A stretch of DNA of 64,000 nt from an uncultured Sphaerochaeta sp. GTDB lineage: Bacteria; Spirochaetota; Spirochaetia; Sphaerochaetales; Sphaerochaetaceae. A program made the position numbers and the translations under genes. The notes under the pieces were generated by a model. It had not been told where the DNA came from, ran no database searches, and saw only the letters and a list, made by a program, of their open reading frames with translations. Shown one piece after another: positions 54,226-62,935 of the stretch. The stretch covers positions 2,666,001-2,730,000 of the forward strand of contig NZ_OY762555.1 of the NCBI RefSeq assembly GCF_963666015.1, read 5' to 3'. Position 1 is the first letter of the stretch. Every line of letters starts with the position of its first letter.

Positions 54226-54978
54226 ATGCATGAAACAACCTTAGATAAGCCAATATATAGGAATTGGGTTTCCCTCAAACTGGTCATTGTTCCTGGAGTT
54301 TTGGCTTTGGGAACTGCGGTCCTCACAGCCTTCTATTCCTGGATCATGATATTCCCGGTAATTTTTCTTTTGATGATGCTCTATTTTGTTTATGCGCGGT
54401 ATCTGTTCGCCCCGCAGGGAAAGGATATGCAGGCAGAACTTCATTCCATGCTCATCGAGGAGATAGGGTGGAATGGCAAGGGCAAGGCGCTTGATATCGG
54501 CTGTGGTAATGGAGCCTTGGCTATCCGTTTAGCGAAGAGATATCCCGAGGCGCATGTTACCGGGATTGAGTATAGAAGGTTCTCTGAGGCTCTCTGCAAT
54601 CAGAATGCTGATCTTGAAGGGGTCTCTACAAGAGTTTCCTTCAAAGAAGGAAGCATTATTAACCTGCCATTTGAAGACGATACGTTTGATTTGGTGGTAA
54701 GCAACCTTACGTTTCATGAAGTGATGGAACTAAGGGATAGAAGAGAACTCATGGAAGAAGCCTTTCGTGTTCTCAGGCATGGGGGAGTATTTGTTTTCCA
54801 AGACCTGTTCCTGACCAAGAAGCTGTTCGGTAATCTTGATCCCATGCTGAAAAAGCTCTCCAGTTGGGGTGCGAAATCCGTGGAGTTTATCAATCTTGGT
54901 GAGTCTGAACGAATTCCGAGCATCCTTAGGACTCCTTTCATGGTAGGGACAATTGGGATAATTAAGGGGAAAGTGTAG
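54226..54978 (+). CDS. membrane-anchored class I SAM-dependent methyltransferase
   Basis: 250 residues. Two N-terminal hydrophobic segments (VIVPGVLALGTAVLTAF and WIMIFPVIFLLMMLYFVYA) precede a Rossmann methyltransferase with the SAM motif LDIGCGNGALAIRLA, the acidic GIEYRRFS, and FDLVVSNLTFHEV. Substrate unknown; the anchor suggests a lipid or quinone. Confidence 0.83.
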   Translation: MHETTLDKPIYRNWVSLKLVIVPGVLALGTAVLTAFYSWIMIFPVIFLLMMLYFVYARYLFAPQGKDMQAELHSMLIEEIGWNGKGKALDIGCGNGALAIRLAKRYPEAHVTGIEYRRFSEALCNQNADLEGVSTRVSFKEGSIINLPFEDDTFDLVVSNLTFHEVMELRDRRELMEEAFRVLRHGGVFVFQDLFLTKKLFGNLDPMLKKLSSWGAKSVEFINLGESERIPSILRTPFMVGTIGIIKGKV

Positions 54979-55086
54979 GTAATAATCTCTCTCAAAAGGT
55001 ATATGTATAGAATTTTGTTGACAACCACCTCGGTCATAGGTCATTTTTAACACATTCGTATTAATACATTAGTAAGGATGTGTGTA

Positions 55087-55749
55087 ATGAAAAAATTGTT
55101 GATGTTAGTTGTCACTCTGGTTCTGCTTCTTGGTGTGTTTATCGGCTGTGATATGGCAATGGATACTTCTGCTCTTTCGAGTCGTGGAGTCAAATTCGAA
55201 AATCCACTCGATTCTGAGCGTGCTCTCAAGAGCAACAAGCCTGTAGGATTTACTGCCTCTGTCCAGCTTTTCCAGGATTTTACTTCAGTAGTGACACTGG
55301 ATATGGGTAACAGTAATCACCATAAAACCATTGAAGAGACACTCTACAGCTTCATGGATCTCGGTCCTTATGGCCAGTATGGTGGCTTGGTTTCCTCTGA
55401 TTGGGACCTCTTGGACGGCAAGCTGGTTGTCATGAGTAATGTAACCAACTACAACCTCGATGAGGCTACTACTGCGATTGGGGGATCGAACCACAGTGTG
55501 ATCAGCATCGTTGATCCTGTAACAGGGGAAGTTGTGGCTACCCTTGATGCCAACGGAACGGTAAAGGGTTCTCTCTTTGGCGCTGAGATTGCCATGAACT
55601 GGGTCATGAAAGAAAACAGTGCAGGAGTGAATGCAAGAGGAAAGGTTGATGGTATTTTCACCTGGTACGTGATTGATCCCAATACAGGGGCTCCCAATCC
55701 AAACTACATCCCCAATGGTAATTTTGTCCTGAAAGGAACCTATAAGTAG
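55087..55749 (+). CDS. lipoprotein of unknown function
   Basis: About 220 residues with lipobox VFIGC. ATG 55087 is chosen because AAGG lies 9 bp upstream; ATG 55078 overlaps that site. The mature part is strand-rich and has an SGG/SNH-containing middle (IGGSNHSVISIVDP). It lacks the N-terminal domain of the five large lipoproteins. A strong terminator follows at 55789. Confidence 0.72.
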   Translation: MKKLLMLVVTLVLLLGVFIGCDMAMDTSALSSRGVKFENPLDSERALKSNKPVGFTASVQLFQDFTSVVTLDMGNSNHHKTIEETLYSFMDLGPYGQYGGLVSSDWDLLDGKLVVMSNVTNYNLDEATTAIGGSNHSVISIVDPVTGEVVATLDANGTVKGSLFGAEIAMNWVMKENSAGVNARGKVDGIFTWYVIDPNTGAPNPNYIPNGNFVLKGTYK

Positions 55750-55788
55750 ATACGGTTCTCTATAACCGATTAGTTTAAAACTCTTCAT

Positions 55789-55822
55789 ACCTGCATCTGA
55801 TTTCTTCAGCTGCAGGTGTTTT
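55789..55822 (+). terminator. rho-independent terminator
   Basis: ACCTGCA and TGCAGGT form the outer stem, with inner CTGA/TCAG, a TTTCT loop and then GTTTTA. One mismatch interrupts an 11-bp stem. It sits 39 bp after the lipoprotein stop. Confidence 0.8.
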
Positions 55823-55898
55823 ACATGGTCTGATGCATAAAATTTGTTCTTCTATTGCTTTCTTGTTTGCATGAGAGACATTCCTACAGAAGTCCAAT

Positions 55899-55977
55899 TA
55901 TCGGATAGTATCGGATACAAGCCTTGCATTATCGGATAATTTCTATTGTATCGGATAATAAGCGATACTATCCGATA
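55899..55977. repeat. cluster of TATCGGATA elements
   Basis: TATCGGATA occurs at 55899-55907, 55909-55917, 55930-55938 and 55949-55957, and once inverted (TATCCGATA) at 55969-55977, next to GCGATAC. Spacing is uneven, so it is not a CRISPR. It lies immediately before an AlbA_2-like start and looks like an operator array. Confidence 0.7.
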
Positions 55978-55989
55978 CTGAGGAAAACG

Positions 55990-56106
55990 ATGCATTATGG
56001 CGTAATCGAGTCGAAGATTCTGGAGTTCAAGGAACGATCATTACGCCTGCATCCAGCGTTTGATATGCTGAGATTCTGTATTCCCAAAAAATTACTGGGT
56101 CTCTAG
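55990..56106 (+). pseudogene. start of an AlbA_2 (Schlafen-type) ATP-binding protein, truncated
   Basis: 38 codons: MHYGVIESKILEFKER then unrelated sequence to a stop. The I-E-S-K-x-L-E-F-K-E opening is typical of AlbA_2-domain proteins, which normally run to several hundred residues. AGGA lies 5-6 bp upstream. It is a dead start downstream of the TATCGGATA array. Confidence 0.45.
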
Positions 56107-56198
56107 ATTGACAAATAAAAAAATGTGTATAGATACTTAAATATAACTTAAGACATACGTTCTTAAGCATTGTTTGCAGTTTTTAACTGTGTGCGTAA

Positions 56199-56308
56199 TG
56201 GAGTTCTTCTCTGCTGACCGTATCTTGGTACGGAATGACTTTTCAGTTGATGAGGCATTCAATGAAGTGGACTACAAGTGTAGCAAATTCAGATCAAGAA
56301 AGACATAA
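56199..56308 (+). other. small ORF, possibly remnant
   Basis: 36 codons including the stop, reading EFFSADRILVRNDFSVDEAF and on. It has protein-like composition but no recognised family and no good ribosome site. It could be the tail of the same lost gene as the 55990 fragment. Confidence 0.25.
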
Positions 56309-56453
56309 GAAATTATATTGTAATATATTAGATATCGATATACCCCCATAAAATAAAAAAGATTTTCTTGTTTTCTACCTTGTTTGGATTCCTTGCATAT
56401 CGCTAAGGATAGGTTTTTGTGTCTTTGTACAAGTGAAATTCATAGGAGTATGT

Positions 56454-58406
56454 ATGAATACTATTGGTAAAGGTGTTGGAATTATTGGACTGTTATTGGT
56501 CCTTATTGTCACAGGATGTGACATAGGTATGACGGATTTAGATACGAAAAATGTCGGTACCCTATCGTTGCAGGTAAAACAAGGTGGGGATTTCGTAGAG
56601 AAGACTTTGCTTCCCAGTATCTCCATGGATATTGTGGAATGGAGTATTACCGGCTCTGGTCCTGATCAGAGAACATATGGGCCGCAAACCTTTGCGCTCG
56701 ATGCTTCTATTACTATCCCTGACCTCTATAAGGGTACCTGGAATATTACCGTAGAGGGATTGAATGCATCGGGAGATGTAATCGGACGTGGGTCGAAGAG
56801 CTTGGTGATTACAGCAGCTCAGACAACCAATGGGACAATCACTGTTGTACCTCTGAGCGGTAATGGAACATTGGAATTGAGTGTTTCTTGGCCTACAAGC
56901 CTCTTTGACAATGACGAGTTTGAGGTGACACTGACCGATAAGGATGGAGTAGCACACGTATTGTCTCCCACCTTGGATTATTCAAACGGAACTGGTTCCT
57001 ATAGTGGAACATGGGCAGCCGGTTACTATGATCTGAATGTGCAGTTGCTTGATGGGACCACTGCAGTATGGGGTACCTACGAATCTGTTCGAGTAGTAGA
57101 AGGACAGGCTACAGAGGGAACCCTCATCTTGACTGAGGAGATGTTGAATATCAGCAATAACGGGGCATTGAACCTTGATATTGTCAATGACATGCAGAAC
57201 CCCTTTCTCGTAAGTCTCTCTGGGGTATCGAATGAATTGACTGCTGGTACATCCATGCAAGTGAGTAGCTCGGTAGATCCATCCAGTGAGACATACAGTT
57301 ATGTATGGTTTCTCAATGGTGTCATGATACCGGATGAAACCCTGTCGACAATAACCTTTGGCGATACACTTGCTATCGGCCATTACAATCTTGCACTGCG
57401 GGTAAGTGATGGGACGGTCATATCCTCTACAGTACATTATTTTAGTGTAGTCCCTCCTTTGAATGTTGTGATTGATCCTGATTACAACTTCACCCCGGAT
57501 GAAACTGATAGTACACCGTTTACTGTGGTTTCTGTTGTTCCTTCCGATCAGGCTCAAAATGTACCGGTTGGTACTTCTATCACTGTGTACTTTGATGATT
57601 TGATCAACCCAATAAGTCTGAATGATGTCTCCATGTCGGTAACTGTTGCTGACCAGGTTGTGTCCGGTACCTTTGCATTGGAGCGTTCAACCAATGATCT
57701 CTTTGCGGTACTTCACTTCACCCCGTCACAACCGTTTATGGATAATGTGGATGTCACAGTTACGCTGAGTAGTGTGAATGGCTTGCTGGATAAGGGTGGT
57801 AATACCTTGGAGAATGAGCTTGTCTTTACATTCCATACCGCTGCAGCCTATGTGGGTGATGTTACAAACCTCGGATTTGAAAGTGGACTGACAGGGTGGA
57901 ATATCACTGGTAATGGAGGAATAGTGGATCTTCCCTTTGCTTCTGTGTTGTCTTTGGAGGGAGTAAAGGCAGCCATGATCACAACCGATTCAGCGGTTGA
58001 CTACGGTCTTTCTGGGACTCCATTGAATGAGGCTACTTCTATGTTGAGTAGTGGAAGTCTTGAGGTTCCGGGCGCGGCGACGTTGTGCAAATTTGATTAC
58101 TACTTCCTCTCTGCTGAGTTCATAGAGTTTATTGGGTCACAATTTGATGATACATTGACGATGACTTTCTCTGGGCCAAGCGGTACCATCATAGAGACGA
58201 TTGAGACGGTCAATACGTATCAAATAAGTGATTGTATACCATTGACAAGTAACCTCGATAATGATCTCTATCATACTGGAGCAAAGACGAAGCAAGTAGA
58301 TATTTCTGGGTTGGGTAGTCCCATCACCATTAGCTTTGCTGTTTCGGATGTCGGTGATCAGGCATATATCTCTGCTCTCTTGGTAGACAATTTCCGATTT
58401 GAGTAG
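56454..58406 (+). CDS. large lipoprotein with SbsA/Big_5-type Ig-like domain (paralogue 5)
   Basis: About 650 residues, lipobox LIVTGC. ATG 56454 has AGGAG 5 bp upstream. The N-terminal domain is homologous to that of the four lipoproteins at 42331-48470 (TLSLQVKQGG, WNITVEGLNASGDV), then a PKD-like YSYVWFLNGVMI. A Big_5/SbsA Ig-like domain (VVPSDQAQNVPVGTSITVYF to LVFTFHT) and a C-terminal jelly-roll-like domain (FESGLTGWNITGNGG) follow. It is not near the 42-kb operon and lacks the AGTATCG palindrome upstream. Confidence 0.82.
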   Translation: MNTIGKGVGIIGLLLVLIVTGCDIGMTDLDTKNVGTLSLQVKQGGDFVEKTLLPSISMDIVEWSITGSGPDQRTYGPQTFALDASITIPDLYKGTWNITVEGLNASGDVIGRGSKSLVITAAQTTNGTITVVPLSGNGTLELSVSWPTSLFDNDEFEVTLTDKDGVAHVLSPTLDYSNGTGSYSGTWAAGYYDLNVQLLDGTTAVWGTYESVRVVEGQATEGTLILTEEMLNISNNGALNLDIVNDMQNPFLVSLSGVSNELTAGTSMQVSSSVDPSSETYSYVWFLNGVMIPDETLSTITFGDTLAIGHYNLALRVSDGTVISSTVHYFSVVPPLNVVIDPDYNFTPDETDSTPFTVVSVVPSDQAQNVPVGTSITVYFDDLINPISLNDVSMSVTVADQVVSGTFALERSTNDLFAVLHFTPSQPFMDNVDVTVTLSSVNGLLDKGGNTLENELVFTFHTAAAYVGDVTNLGFESGLTGWNITGNGGIVDLPFASVLSLEGVKAAMITTDSAVDYGLSGTPLNEATSMLSSGSLEVPGAATLCKFDYYFLSAEFIEFIGSQFDDTLTMTFSGPSGTIIETIETVNTYQISDCIPLTSNLDNDLYHTGAKTKQVDISGLGSPITISFAVSDVGDQAYISALLVDNFRFE

Positions 58407-58475
58407 TTTTTGCAACGAGGATAGAGCGAAGCATAAGAATATCTGTCAAGCTACTGATAGTTCTATCTGTGAATA

Positions 58476-58505
58476 GGAGAGGAGGGGATTCCCTCCTCTC
58501 TTTCC
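58476..58505. terminator. hairpin terminator between convergent genes
   Basis: GAGAGGAGGG (58477-58486) pairs with CCCTCCTCTC (58491-58500) around GATT, followed by TTTCC. It lies between the lipoprotein stop and the LacI stop. Confidence 0.78.
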
Positions 58506-58682
58506 TGTCCTTGAAATAGGCAACTATTGCTGAGTCCATTCGAATGGTTACTTGTTGTTTGGGTAGTTTTGGGATTAAGGGATTTTTCCGACAGTTTCAA
58601 AATCATGTTTGTTTTTATGTTTGCCTCGTGAGTTGTTTTGCTTCACGTAATAATTGCCATGAGAGGTTCATAAATCTCTTTC

Positions 58683-59678
58683 CTAGATCTGAGCTGTCGA
58701 CTCCCGCTGTATCAAGGAAGGGTGAATTGAATGATGGTAGACGCTGTCTTGCTTCTTGAGAAGTTTGAGGAGACTTTGTGCTGCAAGCTCTCCTGTTTTG
58801 GTAATGGATTGGTTTATGGTTGTGAGAGGTATTCTGCAAAGCTCACTGATACGGATGTTATCGTAGCCAAGAATTGAAACCTGGTCAGGGATCCTAATCC
58901 CCTCTTCCACGAGACGATTGATGATGCCTATTGCTACGTTGTCATTGGTGATGAAGAGTGTTGTTTTAATACGATCAATATGATTCTTCCTGATAAGATC
59001 AGGAGCGAGAATGTATCCCTCTTCCTGCGTCTTTACCTGTGAATAGCGAATGATTGATTCTGGTGAATTGATAGTGTTGTAGAAACCTTCAAGACGGTGT
59101 TCGATGGATTGGTGAGCGAATCCCGTGATAACAATTATTTGCTCGCTTTCATAGGTGTTGAGATAGTGCGCAGCAATGCGTCCCCCCTCAAAGTTGTCGC
59201 AGCAAACATATGAAATTGAAGGATCCTTGGGTATACTGTTGATTACAACAAAGGGAATACCTGCTTCTTGAAGGAGCTTTATAGCTGTACTGTTTTCACT
59301 TATTGGAGCGATGAGGACTCCCTGTACCCGGTTGCTGATCAGCGACCGTACAAGCTGTATCTCTCTCTCTTCGACCCAGCGTGAACTTGATAACAGCATA
59401 GAATACCCATTGGGAGAGAGAATACGGTCGATTCCCTCGGCGATTTCAATAAAGAAAAAGTTTGAGAGCTCATCGATGATAACACCAATAGTTCTTGTTG
59501 GGCTTCCTGCTAGTCCTTGTGCAAGCAAGCTAGGAGTATAGGAATATTTATCCATCACGGCACGTACACGTTCCTGGGTACGTTTTGAGACAATCTCAGG
59601 GTGGCTGATGACACGGGAGACGGTTGCTTTGCTTACTCCTGCTTCAAGGGCAATATCATCGATCGTTTTATGTTTCAT
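58683..59678 (-). CDS. LacI-family transcriptional regulator
   Basis: 331 residues, standard layout. The HTH is TIDDIALEAGVSKATVSRVI, then the hinge LAQGLAGSPTRTIGVII and a ligand domain ending in TTINQSITKTGELAAQSLLKLL. It is divergent from the PfkB-HAD operon and should bind the TGAAAGCGGTTACA site at 59821-59834. Confidence 0.93.
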   Translation of the reverse strand: MKHKTIDDIALEAGVSKATVSRVISHPEIVSKRTQERVRAVMDKYSYTPSLLAQGLAGSPTRTIGVIIDELSNFFFIEIAEGIDRILSPNGYSMLLSSSRWVEEREIQLVRSLISNRVQGVLIAPISENSTAIKLLQEAGIPFVVINSIPKDPSISYVCCDNFEGGRIAAHYLNTYESEQIIVITGFAHQSIEHRLEGFYNTINSPESIIRYSQVKTQEEGYILAPDLIRKNHIDRIKTTLFITNDNVAIGIINRLVEEGIRIPDQVSILGYDNIRISELCRIPLTTINQSITKTGELAAQSLLKLLKKQDSVYHHSIHPSLIQRESTAQI

Positions 59679-59805
59679 TTCACAGATACCTTAGGCTTAC
59701 TGCCCCTTGCTGTCAATAAAATACAACAGGGTAATTGCAGTTTCATGCTCAAGCAAACAAATTTCAGATCATTCGGTTGACAACTGGGTATTGGTGGCTT
59801 AAGCT

Positions 59806-59834
59806 TGGTATAAAGAGAAATGAAAGCGGTTACA
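59806..59834 (+). promoter_or_regulatory. extended -10 promoter with LacI-type operator
   Basis: TGG then TATAAA (59809-59814) forms an extended -10. TGAAAGCGGTTACA (59821-59834), a LacI/CcpA-type half-palindrome close to TGWAARCGNTWNCA, covers the expected transcription start. A repressor bound here would shut the kinase operon. Confidence 0.65.
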
Positions 59835-59869
59835 TTTTTAAGAAGCTTTCTTTTCGCGGGGAGACAGTC

Positions 59870-61795
59870 TTGAGCGTGAACGGTATTTTGGGAAATAAAA
59901 TTGATATCCGTCAGGTGATGGCCCGTAATGCAGGGCGACCAATATCTATTGCGATTATTGGTGATCTGTGCCTAGACCTTGCGTATCAGGTAACGACTGA
60001 ACAGGCTGAAATATCGGTAGAGACCGGCTTGCAAACCTATTCAGTTCTCAACACAAAGCCCGAGCTTGGAGGAGCCTGTAACGTTGCTGTGAATTGCAAA
60101 ACCCTCGGAGCTGATCGTGTTGATATCTATGGAATCGTAGGCTCTGATTTTTTTGGTGATTTACTGATTTCCCTGTTGCAGAAACATGGCATCGAAACAG
60201 AAGGGGTTGTCCGTCAGGAAGAGAAATGGGCAACGCATGTATACCATAAGGTCTTTGAGAAAGGAGTAGAACATCCTCGTTATGACAGTGGTAATTTTAA
60301 CACTCCAAGTGAAGCAAGTATCATAGGTCTTCTCTCTACGCTGAGGATTAAACTGTCTGAATATGATGCAGTCATCATCAATGAGCAAGTACCTCGTGGA
60401 CTGCATAGTGAATCTTTCCAAAAAGCCCTTAATGAGGTCATCGAAAATAGCATTTCTGATTCTGGGATTCGATGGTTTGCAGACTGTAGGAAATTAAATG
60501 ATATTTATAGGAAAACTATTCATAAGCTCAATGAACAGGAAGGTCGCCTTCTCTACGGCCCTTCCTGTTTATTAGACAGACAAGAATTGGCAATCTGGTT
60601 GGCCAAATATTTCAAGCAACCAATTGTCCTCACCCTCGGTCCTGATGGAGCGATTGCTGTAGATGAAACTGAGACAGTCCAGGCATTCCCCGGTATACAT
60701 TTTGCTGGACAAATCGATGCAGTAGGGGCAGGTGACGCTTTCCTAGCCGGATTGGTAGTGTCTGGGGCTTGGGGGGCCAGTCTTTCAGAAGCTGCCTACA
60801 TCGGTAATATTTGTGCAGGGGTTTCTCTGAAAGTTCTCTATGAATGTGGCCATCCCTCAATTGAAGAAGTTGTTTCGTTATCTGAGAAAGCTGACTGGCG
60901 GTATAACCCTGAAATTGCAGATGATGAGAGAAAAGCCCTGTATTGGAAGCATACCCCTCTTGAAATAGTTAAGCCTTCACAAATGAATGGATTTCCCAAG
61001 GTGGCGATTTTTGACCATGATGGAACAATCTCAACCTTGCGACAAGGCTGGGAAGAGGTCATGGAGCAGAGCATGCTCACTGCTATAGCAGGTGAAGCCT
61101 ACAGTTCCCTATCCAATAAGGAGCTACAATCTCTTCGGGATGATATCCATGGCTTCATCGACCGTACCACGGGCATCCAGACCATCGAGCAAATGCATTA
61201 CTTGGTTGAGTTGGTGCATCATTATGGGTACGTTCCAGAGGATAAAGTGCTTACAGCAGTACAGTATAAAGAGCTGTATAATAGAGAACTGTTGACCATG
61301 GTTGATAGAAAGGTTAGTGAGATACGTGCCGGGCGTCTTAATGCTACCGATGTAACCATGAAGGGCTCGATAGACTTCTTGCGGTTCCTTTTCTCCCATG
61401 GTACTGAGCTCTACCTCGCAAGCGGTACCGATGTAGAGGATGTTAAGCGTGAAGCGGCATTGCTTGGTTATGCAGATTACTTTGAGGGTCGCATATTTGG
61501 CTCGGTGGGGGATGTTTCAAATGATCCAAAACGGTTGGTTATCCAGGAAATCATAGAAACACGATTGAAGGGCTCTGGTGAGTCCTGTGTGGTCTTCGGT
61601 GATGGCCCAGTTGAGATGCGTGAGGCGAAATGCCACGGCTTGCTTGCAGTGGGTTTGTTGAGTGATGAAGTCCGCCGTTACGGTTTAAATATGAAGAAAA
61701 GAAGCCGTTTGGTTTTAGGTGGAGCTGATCTTCTCCTTCCTGATTTTTCCCATACCTCTACCTTAAGCGAATACCTCGGTTGGGAGGTGGTGTGA
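59870..61795 (+). CDS. PfkB-family sugar kinase fused to HAD phosphatase
   Basis: About 641 residues. The kinase half has the PfkB N-terminal GGACNVAVNCKTLGAD and the catalytic DAVGAGDAFLAG (around residue 290), and resembles heptose-7-phosphate kinases. The C-terminal half has HAD motifs FDHDGT, the ASGT strand end, a Lys in NDPKRLVIQ, and GDGPVE. I start at TTG 59870, with GGGGAG 7 bp upstream; the longer frame begins at an unlikely position inside the promoter. Kinase and phosphatase in one chain imply a bisphosphate or anomer-specific intermediate. Confidence 0.8.
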   Translation: MSVNGILGNKIDIRQVMARNAGRPISIAIIGDLCLDLAYQVTTEQAEISVETGLQTYSVLNTKPELGGACNVAVNCKTLGADRVDIYGIVGSDFFGDLLISLLQKHGIETEGVVRQEEKWATHVYHKVFEKGVEHPRYDSGNFNTPSEASIIGLLSTLRIKLSEYDAVIINEQVPRGLHSESFQKALNEVIENSISDSGIRWFADCRKLNDIYRKTIHKLNEQEGRLLYGPSCLLDRQELAIWLAKYFKQPIVLTLGPDGAIAVDETETVQAFPGIHFAGQIDAVGAGDAFLAGLVVSGAWGASLSEAAYIGNICAGVSLKVLYECGHPSIEEVVSLSEKADWRYNPEIADDERKALYWKHTPLEIVKPSQMNGFPKVAIFDHDGTISTLRQGWEEVMEQSMLTAIAGEAYSSLSNKELQSLRDDIHGFIDRTTGIQTIEQMHYLVELVHHYGYVPEDKVLTAVQYKELYNRELLTMVDRKVSEIRAGRLNATDVTMKGSIDFLRFLFSHGTELYLASGTDVEDVKREAALLGYADYFEGRIFGSVGDVSNDPKRLVIQEIIETRLKGSGESCVVFGDGPVEMREAKCHGLLAVGLLSDEVRRYGLNMKKRSRLVLGGADLLLPDFSHTSTLSEYLGWEVV

Positions 61796-62931
61796 TGAGA
61801 GATGGGAACCATTCTGTAGACACTGTACAATCAAAGCAGGTGTTGTTCGATCGAAATCTCATGACTTACTATCCGCTGACTTCACGAAAGAACAAGGTGG
61901 TAATTGAATCCTCCTGCGTAGATCCAGCAACAGACTCTGTTGTCATCTCTTCACAATTACAGAAAAAGACAGCATTGATCGCTGACCAGATAGTCCAGGC
62001 ACGTAATCGTGGAGCTTCTGTGATATGTGCGTTCGGTGCTCATACCATAAAAAATGGAATGGGCCGACTGCTCGGTACGTTGGTACAAAAGGGGTGGCTG
62101 ACGCATCTTGCAACCAATGGTGCTGGAGTCATTCACGACTGGGAGTTTTCCTATCTTGGACAAAGCAGTGAGGACGTTCGTGCAAATGTACAGGAAGGTA
62201 AATTTGGGACGTGGGAAGAGACTGGCTTGTACATCAATCTGGCTTTGGCAGTAGGAGCATACGAGGGATTAGGGTATGGGGAATCCATTGGGGCAATGAT
62301 TGTCCGTGGTGGATTGGAAATACCGAGCCGCAGCGAGCTGGAAACATGTGCAATTTCGTTGGATGAATCTGCAAGTAAGCGAGCTAGTGCATTGGATCTG
62401 CTTGATCTTGTTGCTGATCTGGACGACTCGATCTTTGGTTCCACTGTGCATATTTCTCATCCCTATGCCAGCTATAGTGCACAGGCAATGGCTTGGGAAG
62501 CACACGTGCCCTTCACCAGCCATCCCATGTTTGGGCACGATATCATCTATACCCATAAGGCAAATCGAGGAGCAGTTATTGGAAGAACTGCTGAGCGTGA
62601 TTTTCTCTCCTATGTGCAGAGTGTTAAAAACCTTGAAGGGGGAGTGTATCTCTCTGTTGGTTCGGCTGTCATGTCACCGATGATTTTTGAGAAATCACTC
62701 TCCATGGTAAGAAATGCGGGCACTCATGTAACAGATTGCGCGATACATGTGGTTGACCTGCAAGAAGAGAGCTGGGATTGGTCCAAGGGAGAACCCCCGA
62801 TGGATAACCCTGCATATTATTTACGGTTCATGAAGACATTCAGCAGAATGGGGTGTAATGCATCCTACCTCTGCTCTGATAATCATGCATTTTTTGTCAG
62901 CCTCTATCGCGAGCTGGAGAAAAGGAGTTAA
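61795..62931 (+). CDS. deoxyhypusine-synthase-like NAD-fold protein
   Basis: About 378 residues. The segment THLATNGAGVIHDWEFSYLG, then SSEDV, GKFGTWEETG, and a GGVYLSVGSAVMSP segment match the deoxyhypusine/homospermidine-synthase-like fold (H-x-x-x-N-G-A-G-x-I-H-D). The classic DHS active-site lysine context is not evident, so true deoxyhypusine chemistry is doubtful. It overlaps the kinase stop by 1 bp. Likely an NAD-dependent sugar or acid enzyme in this pathway; function unknown. Confidence 0.65.
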   Translation: MRDGNHSVDTVQSKQVLFDRNLMTYYPLTSRKNKVVIESSCVDPATDSVVISSQLQKKTALIADQIVQARNRGASVICAFGAHTIKNGMGRLLGTLVQKGWLTHLATNGAGVIHDWEFSYLGQSSEDVRANVQEGKFGTWEETGLYINLALAVGAYEGLGYGESIGAMIVRGGLEIPSRSELETCAISLDESASKRASALDLLDLVADLDDSIFGSTVHISHPYASYSAQAMAWEAHVPFTSHPMFGHDIIYTHKANRGAVIGRTAERDFLSYVQSVKNLEGGVYLSVGSAVMSPMIFEKSLSMVRNAGTHVTDCAIHVVDLQEESWDWSKGEPPMDNPAYYLRFMKTFSRMGCNASYLCSDNHAFFVSLYRELEKRS

Positions 62932-62935
62932 ATCT

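Noticed and set aside
55018..55046. TTGACA as a promoter of the lipoprotein at 55087
   Set aside because: No acceptable -10 at 16-18 bp.
55899..55977. CRISPR-like repeat array
   Set aside because: The repeat is only 9 bp, the spacing is uneven and one copy is inverted; an operator cluster fits better.
59777..59782. TTGACA as the -35 of the PfkB-HAD operon
   Set aside because: 26 bp from the TATAAA, too far; the extended -10 is a better explanation.
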